From assembly GCA_024305405.1 (NCBI GenBank), contig JAKNDB010000068.1:8789501-8853500 (forward strand): DNA of 64,000 nt. Reading direction: 5' to 3'. The notes under the pieces are model-generated. The model searched no databases, had not been told where the DNA came from, and saw nothing but the letters and a program-made list of their open reading frames with translations. Of the stretch, positions 25,719-40,400 are shown in pieces (position 1 is the stretch's first letter; each line of letters opens with the position of its first letter). The position numbers and the translations under genes are program-made. The stretch comes from Dirofilaria immitis. Lineage: Eukaryota; Nematoda; Chromadorea; Rhabditida; Onchocercidae.

Positions 25719-28700
25719 ATGAGTGAATATCGTAGCACAATATCAGCACGACCCGGTTACAACCGTATTAGTACAACAACCAGCTCAAGTACTTTTGGAG
25801 GGCTTCGTAAGTTTTTATAACTTTTTCATATGTTCTTCGAATTTCTAAAAATTATTTAAGAAGACATAATTTTTGATCAAATTCAGAAGTAATAGTTTTG
25901 ATAAAGGTTGAGTTTTTTTATTTTGTTATGTTAAATAAAAATAACACATTCATAAATTTATAACATAAATAATAATTCACACCAACATGATGGCAAAGAA
26001 ATCAATTTCAAGATACTAGGTATCAAAGAGATTTCAACTGACCGGTCAATTCAACCACAAGACAGATTAAATAATAAACTGAATTTATTGAATTCCCATT
26101 TCAGCATGATTATCCATTTCGATATGTAAAGTCTTTTTCTTCATCCACTTTAGTCATCACCATTTGTTACATTTCATAGAAGTTTCTTAATGACACTATT
26201 AATTCAAAACGTAAGCCAAATGAGAAAACATTTAGCAAATGTATAGCATAGATGTGCTATTTTAATTTATAATAGGATAGATCCTAAGTTGACAAAGCAA
26301 GTACAAGATGAATGGACAAGTGCTGACGGGAGAGACGATATAATAATAAAGAAGGCATTAAGTATCAGAAGGCACAATCCAACTATACATTTCATAGAAG
26401 TCTATTAATAATAGTACTATCAAATTTTTGATAACTCTGTAATTTAATCTTTGCCTAGCATTTCTTTTATGATTATTTTTCACGTCATAAATGTCATATT
26501 TTTTCTTATATTATCGATGCATTCCGTATTAACATATTTATATTCCAATCTCTATGTTTCAGCTTTAATTTCTATATTTATGCAGTTATTTGAACTATAT
26601 CGCTTCTAGTTAGATAAAATTGATCTACGAATAGCAATATGCGAATAAAAGGAACGAATTCCTTATTAATTATTATTTTATTATGTAATGAAAATGGAAT
26701 AATTTTGAGAGTGCTTATGTCATCGGATATATTTATAATAAATGAATAAAAGTGCCATTCATGCATTACTATAAAAGTCACCCAAGACTATACTATGGAA
26801 ATAGACTTTTTGTGTTATACGCGATCTGAATAATTTCTAACAAACTTGAATACGATGTTTTATAAAAAATTTGTTATCATTTGTTGTGATTCATAGTGAC
26901 ATGAAGTAGCTGTTTAAATATTATGTGAATTAAAATAATAATGAAGTTGGTAAGATAAGTCATAACTATTATCTTAATTTTAAAGTTAATTAGAATGTTT
27001 TTAATCTGTTTCTTAACTTTGTAGCATCCGGTAATCGAGTAGTGAAGGTGGTAACAGAAATGAGTTCCTCTTCGCTGACCAGTGGTATGTCACCGTTTGG
27101 TCAGAATGCCGCTTCCACTATTCGTGACGCTCGAGAACGAGAAAAAAAGAAATGAGTGATTTAAATGATCGTTTGGCTGATTATATCGAAAAGGTTCGGA
27201 TAATTGATTAAGCTGTATAATTCAAAGTATAATTTGAGAAAATTTATCAAACCTGAATAATTTTCAAAACTGTTTAATTTGACATGATTTCAAGCTATAC
27301 TTATATTGCAGGTGCGTTTTTGGAAGCACAAAATCGTAAGCTGAATGCAGATTTAGATATGCTGCGTGGACGGTGGGGAAAAGATACGTCAAGTATAAAA
27401 ATAATGTTCGAAGGAGAACTTTCTGTAAGTTTTTAAGCATAAATTCTGTTGTTAAGATGTACCTTTAAAGAGCATTGATTGGTCCACTTAATATATTATA
27501 TTCATCATTTGATAGGAAGTAGTGAGAGAGATTATTGAACCATTTAATTTTAATTACCGTAATAAACCAGTCTTCCCCACATGAGGAGCGCATTTTCGAA
27601 GTTACCGGCAAAAATAATGCAGACAAATTAAAAATTGGAATTGGAAAATAATACTACTTCGTGAGAATGACGAGGATGTAAAGTATTTGTATGAAACATT
27701 CGTAGTTCATCAGTTATTAAAAAGAAGGCAAAAAAAAATTAAGTTAATAGAGCGAAAATGGCAAGCAAAAATTCTTAAATTCGATTTTGAACATTAATAT
27801 TATATTCCAGTCACCTCTTATATAATTTCGATGCTTTTGTTTTCCTTATTAAATCGGCAAAAATCGAATTTGAAGTTATTGCACTTGGAATACGAAAAAA
27901 AATTAGAATTTCAATATAAAGTTACGAGAATAAAAGGAAAATACTTAATTCGAAGAGTGCCAGAAACTATTCTGATCTCTGATGGAATATTGTTTAAGGT
28001 GATCAATATCATCTATGGAGTAGCGAGTTTTTCTTTTATTTGTCTTTTTTATCAGAAGGAAAAGTTTTGCCTTTTTCTAAGGAGGCTCGGAAAGTTATCA
28101 ATGATACGGGGAAGCAACGTGATGAACTGGAAAAGCAAATTAAGAAGATGCAGGAAGAACTAGCGGAATATCGCAGAAAGTATGTTTCTGAAATTCTCTA
28201 CGTAATTTTTATTTATAAGAAAGAATAACAGAAATATAACAATCAGTTAGCGACAGTGATCAATTGAAATGATGTATGATCTAAAGAGACAAAAAGGCGA
28301 AAAAAATTCCTTTGATAAATTATACAGTTGATTTCTGTATATAACATCGAATCTAAATGATAAATCAAGTAAAGGTGCTTAATGCAAAGACTTGTGCTAA
28401 ATGATAAATAATGTGGATAAATTATGCATTTCAAAGTTGCGCCAGTAAATTATGGGAAATTGCATTGAACTTTAGCATATATTCTTCAATTATAAGCAGG
28501 AGTGAATCTTACCACTTTCAATCCTTTTTTCGTCTCCGAGAAAGATTTTAATTCAATACGTGAAACATTTAATTTGCTTTTTGACTTTTTGAGCCGGCTA
28601 TAATCCTACTTGATTTGGAACTGTCCAGGAAAATGTGTAGTTTACAAATCAAAAAATGACTTTAAGGATATTATTTGGTAGTTGATTTTTAAATTCCATA

Positions 28701-31700
28701 AAATGAAGTCAAAAACTTGAAAATTTTTCGCCTGAAAAGTTAGAATTAAAAACTTTGGCTTAAAAAAATTTGAAAAGTTTTCGCTTAAAAATAAAAGATA
28801 ATTCTTTGTCTTTTGTAGATTTGATGAAACGACAAAGATACGTTTGGCCGACCGTGATAAAATTGACGAACTTTTAGTTGCACTATCAAATATCGAAGCT
28901 GAAATCAATCTTCTGCGTCGACGAATTGCTCTGTTGGAAGAAGAAATTTCACGAATAAAAAAGAAAATCAGCGTCTTGTGAGCGACTTACAGCGGGCACG
29001 AACAGTAAGTCATTCTTTTGCTCCTTTTTGGGAAGGCAAGTTTGCAATAAGAAAAGAGTGATGAGATTCAAGCAAGACTTGCGAATCAATTTTCTATTTA
29101 TATCTGAAAATTATAAATTTGAGCCTCTGATAATAATCTGGAATTAATGAGAAGTGTGGAACGAAAAAATATAGTTTATTGATACTTATGATTCTCTTCT
29201 CTCAGTCTTTACTACGTGATTTGAAACTTAAATGCTGAAAGAATCTTCAAAGAAATCTTCGTCGAGAAATTTTTATAGATGATTTCAGGACCTGGATCAA
29301 GAGACATTAAATCGTATCGATTATCAAAATCAAGTGCAAACCCTTCAGGAAGAGATTGATTTCATTCGTCGTGTGCAAGATCAGGAAATCCGTGATCTAC
29401 AGGCAATGGCGGCACGTGATACCACTAGCGAGAATCGTGAATTTTTCAAAATGAACTCTCGTCGGCTATTCGTGATATCCGCAATGAATACGATCAGGTT
29501 TGTTACTTAAAATACCAAAACATGAGAATGGTCTTGCAGTTTTTGAGAGGAAGGAAAGAATGAGGAAAGAAGGAAGGAGAATGCCGAAAAGATTATAACT
29601 CATTGAAGCCTGGGCTCACTTTTAGCCTCACTTTCGTTTTTATTAAATTATCAATTGACAATTTAGCTAGTAGTAAATTAAATTAAATGATGTATAAACT
29701 TCTTCCGGAAATCTTACTCGATATTCTATCGTGTCACACTATCATCAAGTTATTTGCAGAGCTTTTTAATTTCTGAATTGTTAAATATTGCTTGTATTTT
29801 TTGGAAAATCAGATTTCCCTCTAAAAGTAAACACTGACTAATAAAATGAATTAATTTAACGTTCTTTTTTATAGATGACGAGCGCCAATCGGAGTGATAT
29901 GGAATCGTGGTACAAGCTCAAAGTACAAGAAATTCAAACACAATCTGCGCGTCAAACTATGGAACAAGGTTATCAACGAGAGGAAGTTAAGCGACTCCGT
30001 GTACAACTGGGTGATCTGCGAGGAAAATTGGCGGATCTGGAAGGAAGAGTGAGTTCATGACCTTTTTGCACTGTCCATCTTTTATTTCAAGTCGGTCTTA
30101 ATTAAATGATTTTAGACCAATTAAATAAATATAAGAAATCCGGCTTGATTGCTTTATTAAAAGCAATATTTGATTATTGGATTTAGAAAATTATGGCATA
30201 AACTGAAAACTTTATAATCATCATAAACACTGTGAAGGTTACGATTAATGACAAAGTCATCGCATAGGTTCTTACTTTTTTTTATTTCAATTCTGAAAAT
30301 TATCCATGTTTGCAGAATTCACTGCTGGAGAAACAAATCCAAGAATTAAACTTTCAACTTGAAGACGACCAGCGTTCATATGAAGCAGCCCTTAATGACC
30401 GTGACGCACAAATCCGCAAGATGCGTGAAGAATGTCAAGCGTTGATGGTCGAATTGCAAATGTTATTAGACACCAAACAAGTACGTAATCATGGCCATAA
30501 TACATGGTAAATAAAGGGAGAGTTGAAAATGGGGATGCTGAAGAGGTATTCGCTTTTACTGGGATTTCGAGAAATACAGTTGTCGATGGAGTATAGATAT
30601 ACAGTTTGTTGAAAGAGCTACAAACTTGATATTCCTTCTTTAGCAGGATAACTTCAGAATTAATTTATAATTTGTTATAGACCCTGGATGCCGAGATAGC
30701 AATTTACAGAAAGATGTTGGAAGGCGAAGGTGATGGGCCAGGCTTGAAACAACTGGTTGAACAGGTCGTTCGCACTACAGGCATCAATGAAGTTGCTGAT
30801 ACTGGTAATATACATTCATTAGAAGAAATTGATTAAGCAAGTTATTTAATGATGATTGATATTCAAAGCAGTCCTTCGTTTATGTATAGAAAGGTAAAAG
30901 CTATTTTTCTATTCATTAATCAGTGATAAAGAAACATGAGTTAGATCAAATTCCGAGTATCGATTACATCAGTAGGCAAGAGACTACATGCTAACTTTGA
31001 TTAATGTTCAATGCCAATGCAGTTCTGCAGTTGGTCCAGATTTCTTGAGGATTGATTTGAATCGCACAGCTTTTATTTTTACAGAAACAATGCGCGTGGT
31101 AAAGGTGAAACATCTTCTCGCACGTCATACACCCGCTCAGCAAGGGCAATGTTTCCATTCAGGAAACATCACCGGATGGTAAATTTATCGTCCTTGAAAA
31201 TACACATCGTTCAAAAGAGGAATCAATTGGTGAATGGAAACTAAAAAGAAAGATTGATGGAAAACGTGAAATTGTTTATACGCTCCCGAGAGACTTCATA
31301 CTAAAGCCAAGTAAAACCGTCAAAGTGAGCTTTTCAGTGATTCAGCACTCTTTAATTTGTCGGCTAATTAGATTTCAGGTTCCTTAATTTCGACGATATC
31401 AATAATTCGATGAAAACATTGCTATATAGAGAAATCAGTTTTATGGAAATATTTATAAGCACTATTTTTTGACGAAAAAGCATCTGAAGTTCGAAAATTT
31501 CAGATTTGGGGCGTGGGCAAGGAGGAATTCACGCACCACCTGAGCAACTTATCTTCGACGTCGAAGAGTCATTTGGGGTGGGAAGTAATGTGCAAACTAT
31601 CCTTTACAATAAGGAGGGCGAGGTTCATACTTCATTTTTCTCAACACGACATCGATTTATTTCAAAATATGCAAAATTTCGCCGACCAAAGCCCTTACAT

Positions 31701-31796
31701 TATCTTTCTGAGACAAATTTGATCGCTTAATTTTATTGCCCAGTTTTTCAGGAACGAGCAACTCATATACAACGCTCGAGCCAAACAGTGAGCTAA
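25719..31796 (+). CDS. ifa-1: Cytoplasmic intermediate filament protein, IFA type, with lamin tail
   Basis: Structural subunit of cytoplasmic intermediate filaments, in nematodes found in epidermis, pharynx and other tissues. Exons: 25719-25806, 27025-27193, 27312-27424, 28082-28179, 28819-29004, 29289-29497, 29875-30048, 30316-30480, 30681-30804, 31085-31324, 31504-31622, 31752-31796. With seven one-base losses allowed for, they form exactly 578 codons plus stop, in consistent phase. Ser/Thr head to about residue 70; coiled-coil rod opening with the initiation motif [14 protein letters not shown]; nematode-type long coil 1 ([19 protein letters not shown]); rod termination [22 protein letters not shown] near 397-418; lamin-tail Ig fold about 455-570 ([41 protein letters not shown]). 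It ends [14 protein letters not shown]. Closest in my memory to C. elegans IFA-1 (shared [10 protein letters not shown] linker), but the choice among ifa paralogs is not secure. Confidence 0.94.
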
Positions 31797-33387
31797 GAGC
31801 TACTTGCTTATCCATTATTTCTTCTTTCTCGCCATCTTTTTCTTCTCTCGTCATTTATGATACTATTTCTGTTTGTCATCTCTTTCTGTTATATTTCAAT
31901 TATATTTCAGTCTTCAATAAAAACATTTTTTGCAAATAGAGAAAATGTAACATTGTCAGCACGGACTTTCGTATTATGTATATCGATAAGATGATAATAT
32001 TGAAAGTAACTCTTACAAAATGATATTCTAGTCGTTTATAAGTTAAAGAACAACCTGAAAATTAAGAGAATAAATGTGATGATATGAGTTATTTAAAACC
32101 CATATCATCGCTGGAGAAAACGCCACATAAAGATCGAGAATGGAGTATTACCGTAGAAGAGAGGCATATAAAAGTCAAAAATAGCATGTAACAGAGAAGG
32201 AAAGGCTCATAAAACTTATAGCGAGATTGGATCATCGTATAAACCTCACAGAATCATAGGACTTGCTAGATTTTAAATCGAGCACTACTCTCAATAATAG
32301 TGAAACATTCATAGTCGCATTCTTCGTCGGTTCGAATTCAACCTGCCATTTCAGCGTTTTATTTGAGCGAATTTGTGGGTTGCCGTGTTTAATATTTTTC
32401 TTGTAAATCTAGTGGCACTTGAATAGGTATATTACCTTGAAATAGCGGATAATAATAGTAAATGTGGATTGATATTATATTGCAGAAAACAACTGCAATA
32501 GCAAAGAAGTTCAGGTAAATTTGGATTGATCGAGTGCATCTGTGAACGAAATGTGCAATACTTGCCGATTCAGATTCTGAAATGAGTCTTAGAAGACAAC
32601 TAGATTTGGTGCTCTTACATCATATGTGGTTGAGAAATAATATTTTCCTGATTAAGTTTTCAGATTTTTTACTGAAAGACATGCACTGAAGAATGACAGG
32701 TCACGCTCATCTGAGTGAGAAATTGTAGCTTCTCATTGATTAATGCAATATCAGCGAAATATTTTATTTATCGATGACGTTAATTTTAGTTGGCTTAAGC
32801 GTCAATAACAGTGCCTTTTCAGATTCACTTTTCTTTATCTCATTAACACTAAAAGCTGCCTTGAATTGCATTTGAACGGTCTTACTTTTCTCTTATTCAG
32901 ATGAAAGATGGCCAAAGTTATTAGAAGTAAGTTATCGCAATTTTGGTATATAAATTTGAAATGTTCGATTCTTAGTTTTATCTTCATTTCATTACCTGCT
33001 TAAGTGCATTTTCCATATATTGCGTATTTTGTATAAAATTTATATTGATCATTCTCTTTAACAGATTGTTTAAGTTTGCTAGATCTCGATATATTGGAAT
33101 TCAAACAAATTCATCTATATATTCAATCTTTATCTGAATTAGTCATTGTAGTTCCTCCATTAATAGCATATGTTCTTTTTTATTTTTTTTTCATTCATTC
33201 GTTCGTCTTTTTGTCCAGGGTGACATTACTGGTTTTTGTTCTCAATTTTCGAAAAATTTCTTCAACTTTAAATTGCATATTGCAAGAAACTAAGAGTGTT
33301 TGGAAACCATCATAAAGATTTGAAAAATTCATTTTCTTCAGAGAAAATTTTCTTTGCTGGATTTAAATTTTTTTCCAATTCTTACAG
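31797..33387. other. Intergenic, filament gene to uL30m
   Basis: Holds the filament 3' end and the unresolved 5' part of the mitochondrial ribosomal gene. A candidate leader acceptor TCTTATTCAG ends at 32900, followed by an ATG at 32908 (MAKVIR) and a good GTAAGT donor, which could be the uL30m first exon; its phase does not join the next recognised exon without an indel or a further exon near 33065. Confidence 0.5.
31916..31921 (+). promoter_or_regulatory. Candidate polyadenylation signal of the filament gene
   Basis: AATAAA 120 bases past the stop codon, the first canonical hexamer after it. Confidence 0.5.
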
Positions 33388-35056
33388 ATCAGTGGGTTTA
33401 CAAAAAACTGGACATTGGTACCGATATCTTCCGCGCAGGAATGATGTATCAAAAGAATTTAATTATGAAAAATATATGGCCGGACCGGAACATTTTCCTG
33501 AAAAGGTTTCCTCCTGTAATAAATTTAAATTTAAAAAAAAGAAATTTTATCCAGTTCAAAGTTGTGAAGATTTCGACGAAAGTTTTTTAATAAATCTTTT
33601 AGCAATTTCTTTAATTTTTTGAGATTTAAAAAGTGGTTCAGTTGAATGCATAGATTCTTCTTACGAATTAGTTCTATTTTTCGCTCTGTTTTTGAGAAAA
33701 GACTAAGTAAAATCTTACAGATGGAAGGCAAACCACCAAAACTTTGGTTGGTATGGATATATAGAAATTATTGGAAGGATCCATTGTACATCAGAAAAAA
33801 ATTGAAAAATTATTTGGTAAAGATGTTGAAGTAAGTAGAGTAATCAAATTATATAAAGAAAATTAAATTTATTTGGATACAAAATGGATTATTTTCATCT
33901 TGGAATTTTGTAATATGAATTCTAAAAATAGCGATTATCATGATTCATTCATGTTCTGTTTAGCATACAAGAAGTCTCTATGCCTTTAAGTGGTCTATTT
34001 AGGCCTCAATTTTTTAGTTCCTTTGATGAATTGACACTGTCATTAACAGTTTAGTAATTGTTTGGTTAAAACAAATATAGAAAACTAATGTAAACTCCCT
34101 CTTTAAAGATAATATAGTATAACTAGATTGATAAATGCGTAAATAAGTACTTTTTATTCCAGAGGAATCAGACGAAAGATTCTATCTTAGACATAAAATT
34201 TGGAGATTTTTCAAACCAAACTTCTTTTTCAGCCTGGTAAAATGTTTATTTTCAAGAATACTGTTTCACAAAATGCAGAACTATGGCCTTTGAAACATAT
34301 TATTGAAATACGTGCACTGTCTTTTCCAAATGGTGAACCAACGATTGATGATGTGAACGCACTGGAAGTAAGTGTTAAAATATTATTTTTTAATTTTAGG
34401 ATAGTAATTTTATTCAAAAAATATCAGTGACGTTTGGTAAGAACAGGTGCATAAATTTGCAGATAGCTTTTTTTCCTTGCAGCTTGTTCAAGTTTTGCAA
34501 CTGGCCTTTTTCTTTTATCAGAAATGGATGTTTTCAGATGTAATTCTAGAATTTTTTCAGGTTTTTTCGGATGGAAGATGTATAATCGATGAGCATCTAG
34601 CATGTGAATTGTCCCAGTTAAATGTGATGGACCCACACAAACAGGTGTTTTTCATATTGTTTAATTTGTTTTTTTTTTTGATTCGCAGTAAAATTTTTCT
34701 TCCATACCGTTGAAATTTCTTGTCATTTGATGAGACTGTTGAAATCGGATGTTGTAACAATTTCAGTTAAAGAGTAGATAGATTTCCATTAACTGTAATA
34801 TACTCGTGTTACATTCTTTCTTTTCTTTTTATTCCCAAATCTTTGGATTATTGCTGTATTCTCTTATTTTTGTGATGCAACTCTCCGATGCCGAACACCA
34901 TGTATCATATATGACGAAAATATAGATAATAATTTCTGTTTCATTTAGATGAGTAACAGCTATCTGTGTTCACGACTAAGAAGTCGATATAACAAATATC
35001 AGGATATATTTGAAACAAATGTTTATACGACGAAGAATGTCACATTAATTGAGTGA
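33388..35056 (+). CDS. MRPL30: Mitochondrial large-subunit ribosomal protein uL30m (MRPL30), 5' incomplete
   Basis: Component of the mitochondrial 39S-type large ribosomal subunit. Supported exons: 33388-33505, 33721-33830, 34233-34367, 34561-34644 and 34949-35056 (stop TGA). The fold core reads PKLWLVWIYRN, then a helix ending KKIEKLFGKDVEPGKMFIFKNT, then AELWPLKHIIEIRALSFPNG. This parallels uL30m of animals (KL.V.RI.......KNIP..NA.L..VKHLI...PL..P.G). An N-terminal GLQKTGHWYRYLPRR segment fits the basic pre-domain region. The C-terminal 60 or so residues (CSRLRSRYNKYQDIFETN) are not recognisable to me. One base is missing near 33768-33772, where the frame changes between the two halves of the conserved block. 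The presequence exon is not settled (candidate ATG 32908). Identification rests on remembered family pattern, so it is less certain than the other genes. Confidence 0.72.
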
Positions 35057-37478
35057 TTATATGTTTTAAATATTTCTACTCATTTGCTACATTTTTTTTA
35101 AAATCGTTTAAGTATTCGATTCATTGTCTCTGTTGTACTTGAAATTTTATTGTTAAATTTGGGAGAAATTAAAACACAGAAGGCACTTATATTTGATGAT
35201 ATTAGCCACTGAAATAAACACTATTGCTCAACTAGAAATATACTGTTATAAATAGATCATATGTGCGTTCCATAATGTATTGTTTTGACGGCAAATACAA
35301 ACAGGTTTAAATTTTTGTTACATGTTCAAGTTATTTTTTGATTACGAGAAATTTCGTACATACTAAAATGGTATAGTAGACAACAGAAATCAAGATTTTC
35401 TCCACAACTGCAAATGATTTTCTAATCAAGAAATGCTTTATGCGTCTCTAACAAACATGTAAAGGCTTGGTTTGAATATCAGATTTAAAATAGATATATA
35501 AATGATTCTGCATAAAAATCCGTTCCATTGTCCTTCTCTTACAAAGTTCCTTAAGGAGATCAGGTCACAGTGGGAACTTCAAGTTTTAAATTTCCCATGA
35601 AACGATTATCGCTAAGGACTTCTTTTAATGAAATTTTAAGATTTAGGATAAAATTTCTATAAAATTTCTATCTGCTACATATTCCACATATTTTTAGGAT
35701 AATGTGCCATAAATTTTTTTTTAGTTGTTCATCCACAGAGTTAAGTATTTTTTAAATATTTTTATTTTCTTAAATATATTTTCGGAGGCACGATTTAATT
35801 ATTCAACTGATTAAGCTTGACAAACTCCTGTTGCAGATTATTTTTCTGTTCCGGAGAGTCTTAATCTAATCTGTGATGAGTGATAGCTTTTACCTAAATC
35901 TGCGAAACGACAGAAGTTTTATGATAAAACTATGGATCCACTTGGATCTCATATCATTAGGTAAAATTACTCCATACTGGCCAAGCATTCTAATTAAAGT
36001 TTTGCAATTGAATGTTGCATATTTGTTATACAATTTCTTATTTGCAACCAGTCATTATTTCATTTCCATTACCCATCAAACATGATCTTTTGAGAGTCAA
36101 AAGTAGTAAAAGTATTAGTAGGCAAATTGGGAGTGGCTAAGGTAACTGTCTCCAATTTCTCTCCTATTCCAGTGTTTCTATAAAAAGATTATCCATAAAG
36201 GTGTAAAGATTTTCAGATGAAAATAAGAGCTGCTGAAGACAATTATTATACAACAACGTTTGTCAACTGCCAGTAATTTTTTGTTGGATTTAATGGTATT
36301 GCCTCTATCGGTTCTGTGGTGCAATCTAGATGGAGTGTTATGCATATATTATTGGTAGTTGTGGTGGTGTTCTGATGAGGAAATGCAATTTGTTTCCAAG
36401 GAATTGTTGTCTAGTCATTTATTTTTCTAATGGATTCTGTCCATACTAACTTCACGAACCTCTTTGAATTTGCCTTATAATGCAATAATTTTGAAAACGA
36501 TTTGCAGGATAAAGTCAATTTATGCTTATGTTTGGGATTGAAAGGAATAAAGTGATGATATGCTCGTGTTAATCTGCTGAATTCTCTGAATGGATGCACA
36601 TGAAGACGTCTTGTATCATCGAAATGGTTTGACTTATTACTAACGAACTATTTTGATAAATTTCAAAATCCAGCTGAAATTTGAATCCAAAATATATTGA
36701 TCTAAATCTCTTATTATTATTTTGCCTAAGTCAATTAGTAACTGAAATGAAGAGAACAAATCTAATCTAAATTAATGCTTATGCTTATATGAACATTGTA
36801 TGCACTGGTTTTGTTGGCTTTTGTAAAACCGTTTGGAGTTTGAAGGGATGAAAAAAGTAAAACATTATAAAATCTATTTTTGCATTTCTTTTTTATTTGA
36901 AGTGATTAACGCGATAAAGCAAAGAATTTTAAGTAATTTTGAAAGATGAATAGAAAAGCAGAACGAAAAAATTTAAAATAAAATAATGTGAGATGAAGAT
37001 GCGACAATAAGATGAAATGCAAGTTTCAATGAGAGAAAGAAGAAACTTCCAATGGCACTACGATATATTTAAACAAGGAATGAAACCAAAGGCGACTAAA
37101 TAAGCATGGAAAAATGTAGCTGCCCAAAATTGTTTTTCATTATGTGTACAGAGTTGGATGAGATGCTGCCAGTCAGTGTAAAATAGAAATAAATAAATAA
37201 GTAAAACCTAAATAAAAATTTGTTATTTCTGATTAGACAATAATTGGTTAGATGCAGGAATATTTTAAAAGAGGCAAGTAGTGCCAGCTCAAAAAAATTT
37301 TTGTTTATTTCATATTCTGATTAATTATTAGTATTTAAATTGTGTAAAATTGTCATGATTTTCGAAGACATAATGATCGATAAAAGATTGTAAATACTAT
37401 GCATGTTTTAATTTATTTTGGTAATGAAATATTCTGAACTGTCAATAGTGTTTCAAAAATAAATTCCATTGGTTTCAG
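35057..37478. other. Intergenic, uL30m to SET1
   Basis: About 2.4 kb with no conserved coding sequence. AATAAA at 35213-35218 is a possible uL30m polyadenylation signal. The SET1 promoter should lie here. A TTTTCAG-ATG at about 36217 opens only a short frame and shows no SET1-like residues. Confidence 0.5.
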
Positions 37479-40400
37479 ATGGTAAGGTGTCAGCGGTAGG
37501 ATCGAGTCGGTCGCGTCCAGCATCGCAAACAGCACACCATTTTCATCACAAATTAGCCTGGAAAGCTATTAACATCGATACAAAACATGTAATTTTTCGC
37601 TGCGATGGTATCTGCAAGGATGATCCAAAGGTTCTGTTAGGTTTTTGTTACTAAAATATGTTTGGTTAACTACATATCCATTCAAATAATGGATATTAAA
37701 AGATCGATTCGTAATCATGTTGCCAACAAATTCATAAAATGCATTCATATTATTTTTCTGCTCTGTAATGATGTTATCATGAGACCCAAAAATTTATTTC
37801 TGGATGGAAAATAAATAAAATATCGTTTGAATTCAAGGAAAATCAAATCACTGCGGTATCTTTTATTAATTGTTTAATAAAACCATAAAACTAAAGAACT
37901 AATCTTTATATATTACATTCAAACTATATTTTATATATGTATGTACTTATATTTACATTTACTTTTGATATTCGTTAATTCCATTAATAAAAGTAGAAAA
38001 AGAAAATACCGCAGTAATTAGGGAGATAATATTGCAATTTTGATAATGAAAATAATATATTTACAGTTTCATTTACTGACTTTAACGTATTAAAAATGGA
38101 ATTTCTTATACTAAATTTTAGTATAATGTACATACATTGAGTGATCCGAGAAATCCACTGACAAGGTTTCGTAATGTAGAATCGATCGACCTTTCGTTAC
38201 CTTCTTTTGTTGTAAGTTTATTTTTTAGAGATTATCTTCGGAAAAAAATAATTTAACTTTTTTTTCATTCTATTATCATTTTTGCAAAAGTTCTCGTGTC
38301 TTTTCTTAGTTTTCTTCACTTACCTAGTATCGGAATGTTGCAATTTTTTAAACTGCATTCATTTTGATGGAGCGAAAATAGTTAGAAAGATTTTTAAATC
38401 TTAAAAGTTTTTGTAAAATTTTTATAGCTGGATAATAACTCAGTTGGACCACAACCAAAGCGTGAAGTCTCTATATTTGGTTTAAATGATAACATAAACC
38501 ATGCATTTTTGTCTAATATGTGCCAGTAGGTTTTTACAAATTTTTCTTAAAAAATTTGTCAATCAAAGACTAAAGATGTTTATTCTTGAAATGAGATAAT
38601 TAGAATTTTACAGGAAAAATTATATTTTTATAAATAAAAATGTCAAGTTCATTGACGTAATATTTTAACATTTTAGGAAAACAGGTCAAATTATTGAAAT
38701 ATTTGTTTATATGCATCCTCGAACAAAAAAACATTTGGGTATGGCATATGTTGTCTTCCAGGATGTCGGTAAAGCCGATTCTTTCGTTGCAAAAATAACG
38801 GTACTTCAGTCATGGGACAAACAATTACATGTATTGTTGATCCATATGGTGCATTTCCATCGTTTTGTTAATTAACTTATTTGTCAACGTAATTATACTG
38901 ATTTTTGTTTTAACACAACAATCGTGCAATGAAACTAAAGAGAATTAATTAATTGATTGATTGTTACTATTTCATATTATGCCTGGTTTGATTGAAAGGA
39001 TATAAAAATTACAAAGATTATGGAGAAATCACGGCAAATAATATTTTGTTTTTGAGCGAAAGAAATAAGCCGACGCTATGAAGAGCAAACAATAGAAGTA
39101 GCACCAATACCTCACTATTTATCTCGTTTGGATCATAACAAACTTATTGAATTCCGAAGGACCAATTTTGTAAGTATATCTGAATATGTAATTATAGGCC
39201 TAAAGTGAAATTAATTATGTGAAAATCAAATTATTTCTTAGAGGAAAAGTAAATGAATTTGACGTATTATAATAATTCTTCGGATAATTTTATCACCAAA
39301 TTTGAAAGTAGTGGACTTTCTCTACTCAGGACATCAATCGTTCCATCAGCTTAGTGAAGGAGCAAATAATTACCTTAATTCCAGAAAAACATTCTTATAA
39401 GTCTATCACCTTCCGCGAATGCGCAACAATCTACTGGTTTTAAAGCACAAGAATCAGCGTCGCAAAAACAGCTTGATGAATCTGAAGCAGCGTTCAATCA
39501 TGATAATCAACAAATGCAGCAATCAGTTGAACCTGTATTAACGAAAAGTATCAAATTTTCTAGAAATTATGATTGCAGTGTTAAGATTGGTTTGAAATCA
39601 TATATTTTTGTATACTTCCTTATTATGTCATTTAACAATGCATGCAGTTATGGAAAATTGAATGTAAATAGCGAAGAAACTTTTACATTTATTTGATTTT
39701 GCTTTTGCTTGCTTTCAAATGAAAAGTAGGTAAGAAATTTAACAAATTGAAAATCAAACGAAAAAATAAGGAAAAGTATGATTGCGGATGCTTTTTCTAA
39801 AAATTTTTTCAACTGAAGCTGCGTACGACTGCGAAATAATGTCCCAGTACTTATGTAATAAAAGGTACTTTGAATTATATACTCAGTTTTTTTAAAAAAG
39901 ACATTAAATTTCATCGAGAATAAATCAAATCTATATTACAGAAGTACAAACTGAAAATGTAATACCACTTAATGAACATTCAACAATCCCCTTAATAGCT
40001 GAAAATTTCTCTCCACCGGCAGCATCTCCTATCACAAATTTTCCATGTCCACCTTTAATAACAGCACAAGCAGGACATCGAACAGTCTGTTATCATCATT
40101 TCATGTCCCATCAACACTCCCAAGCTTACAATCATTCGATACCATCCAGTCCTGTATCTCCAGTTTCAAATTTTCCATCAATCTCACCTTCCGCCGGCAT
40201 TTTTTGCCACTGTCACTTCTTCCACCAGTAACCGGGCGAATGCCATTTACTACGTGGTCTAATGTACCACCGCCACCGCTGCGAACTCCAGGTTACTTTG
40301 AAGTTCCGACAATTTCGAACCTCTGATAAAAACATTAGGTGATGATAGATAACTGTCAAAATTCTCCATAATATAATCATAAACTTGTTTTCGCTTAATT

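Noticed and set aside
36217..36280. Possible SET1 first exon after TTTTCAG
   Set aside because: The ATG frame is 19 codons and stops, has no SET1 similarity, and no donor gives the needed phase.
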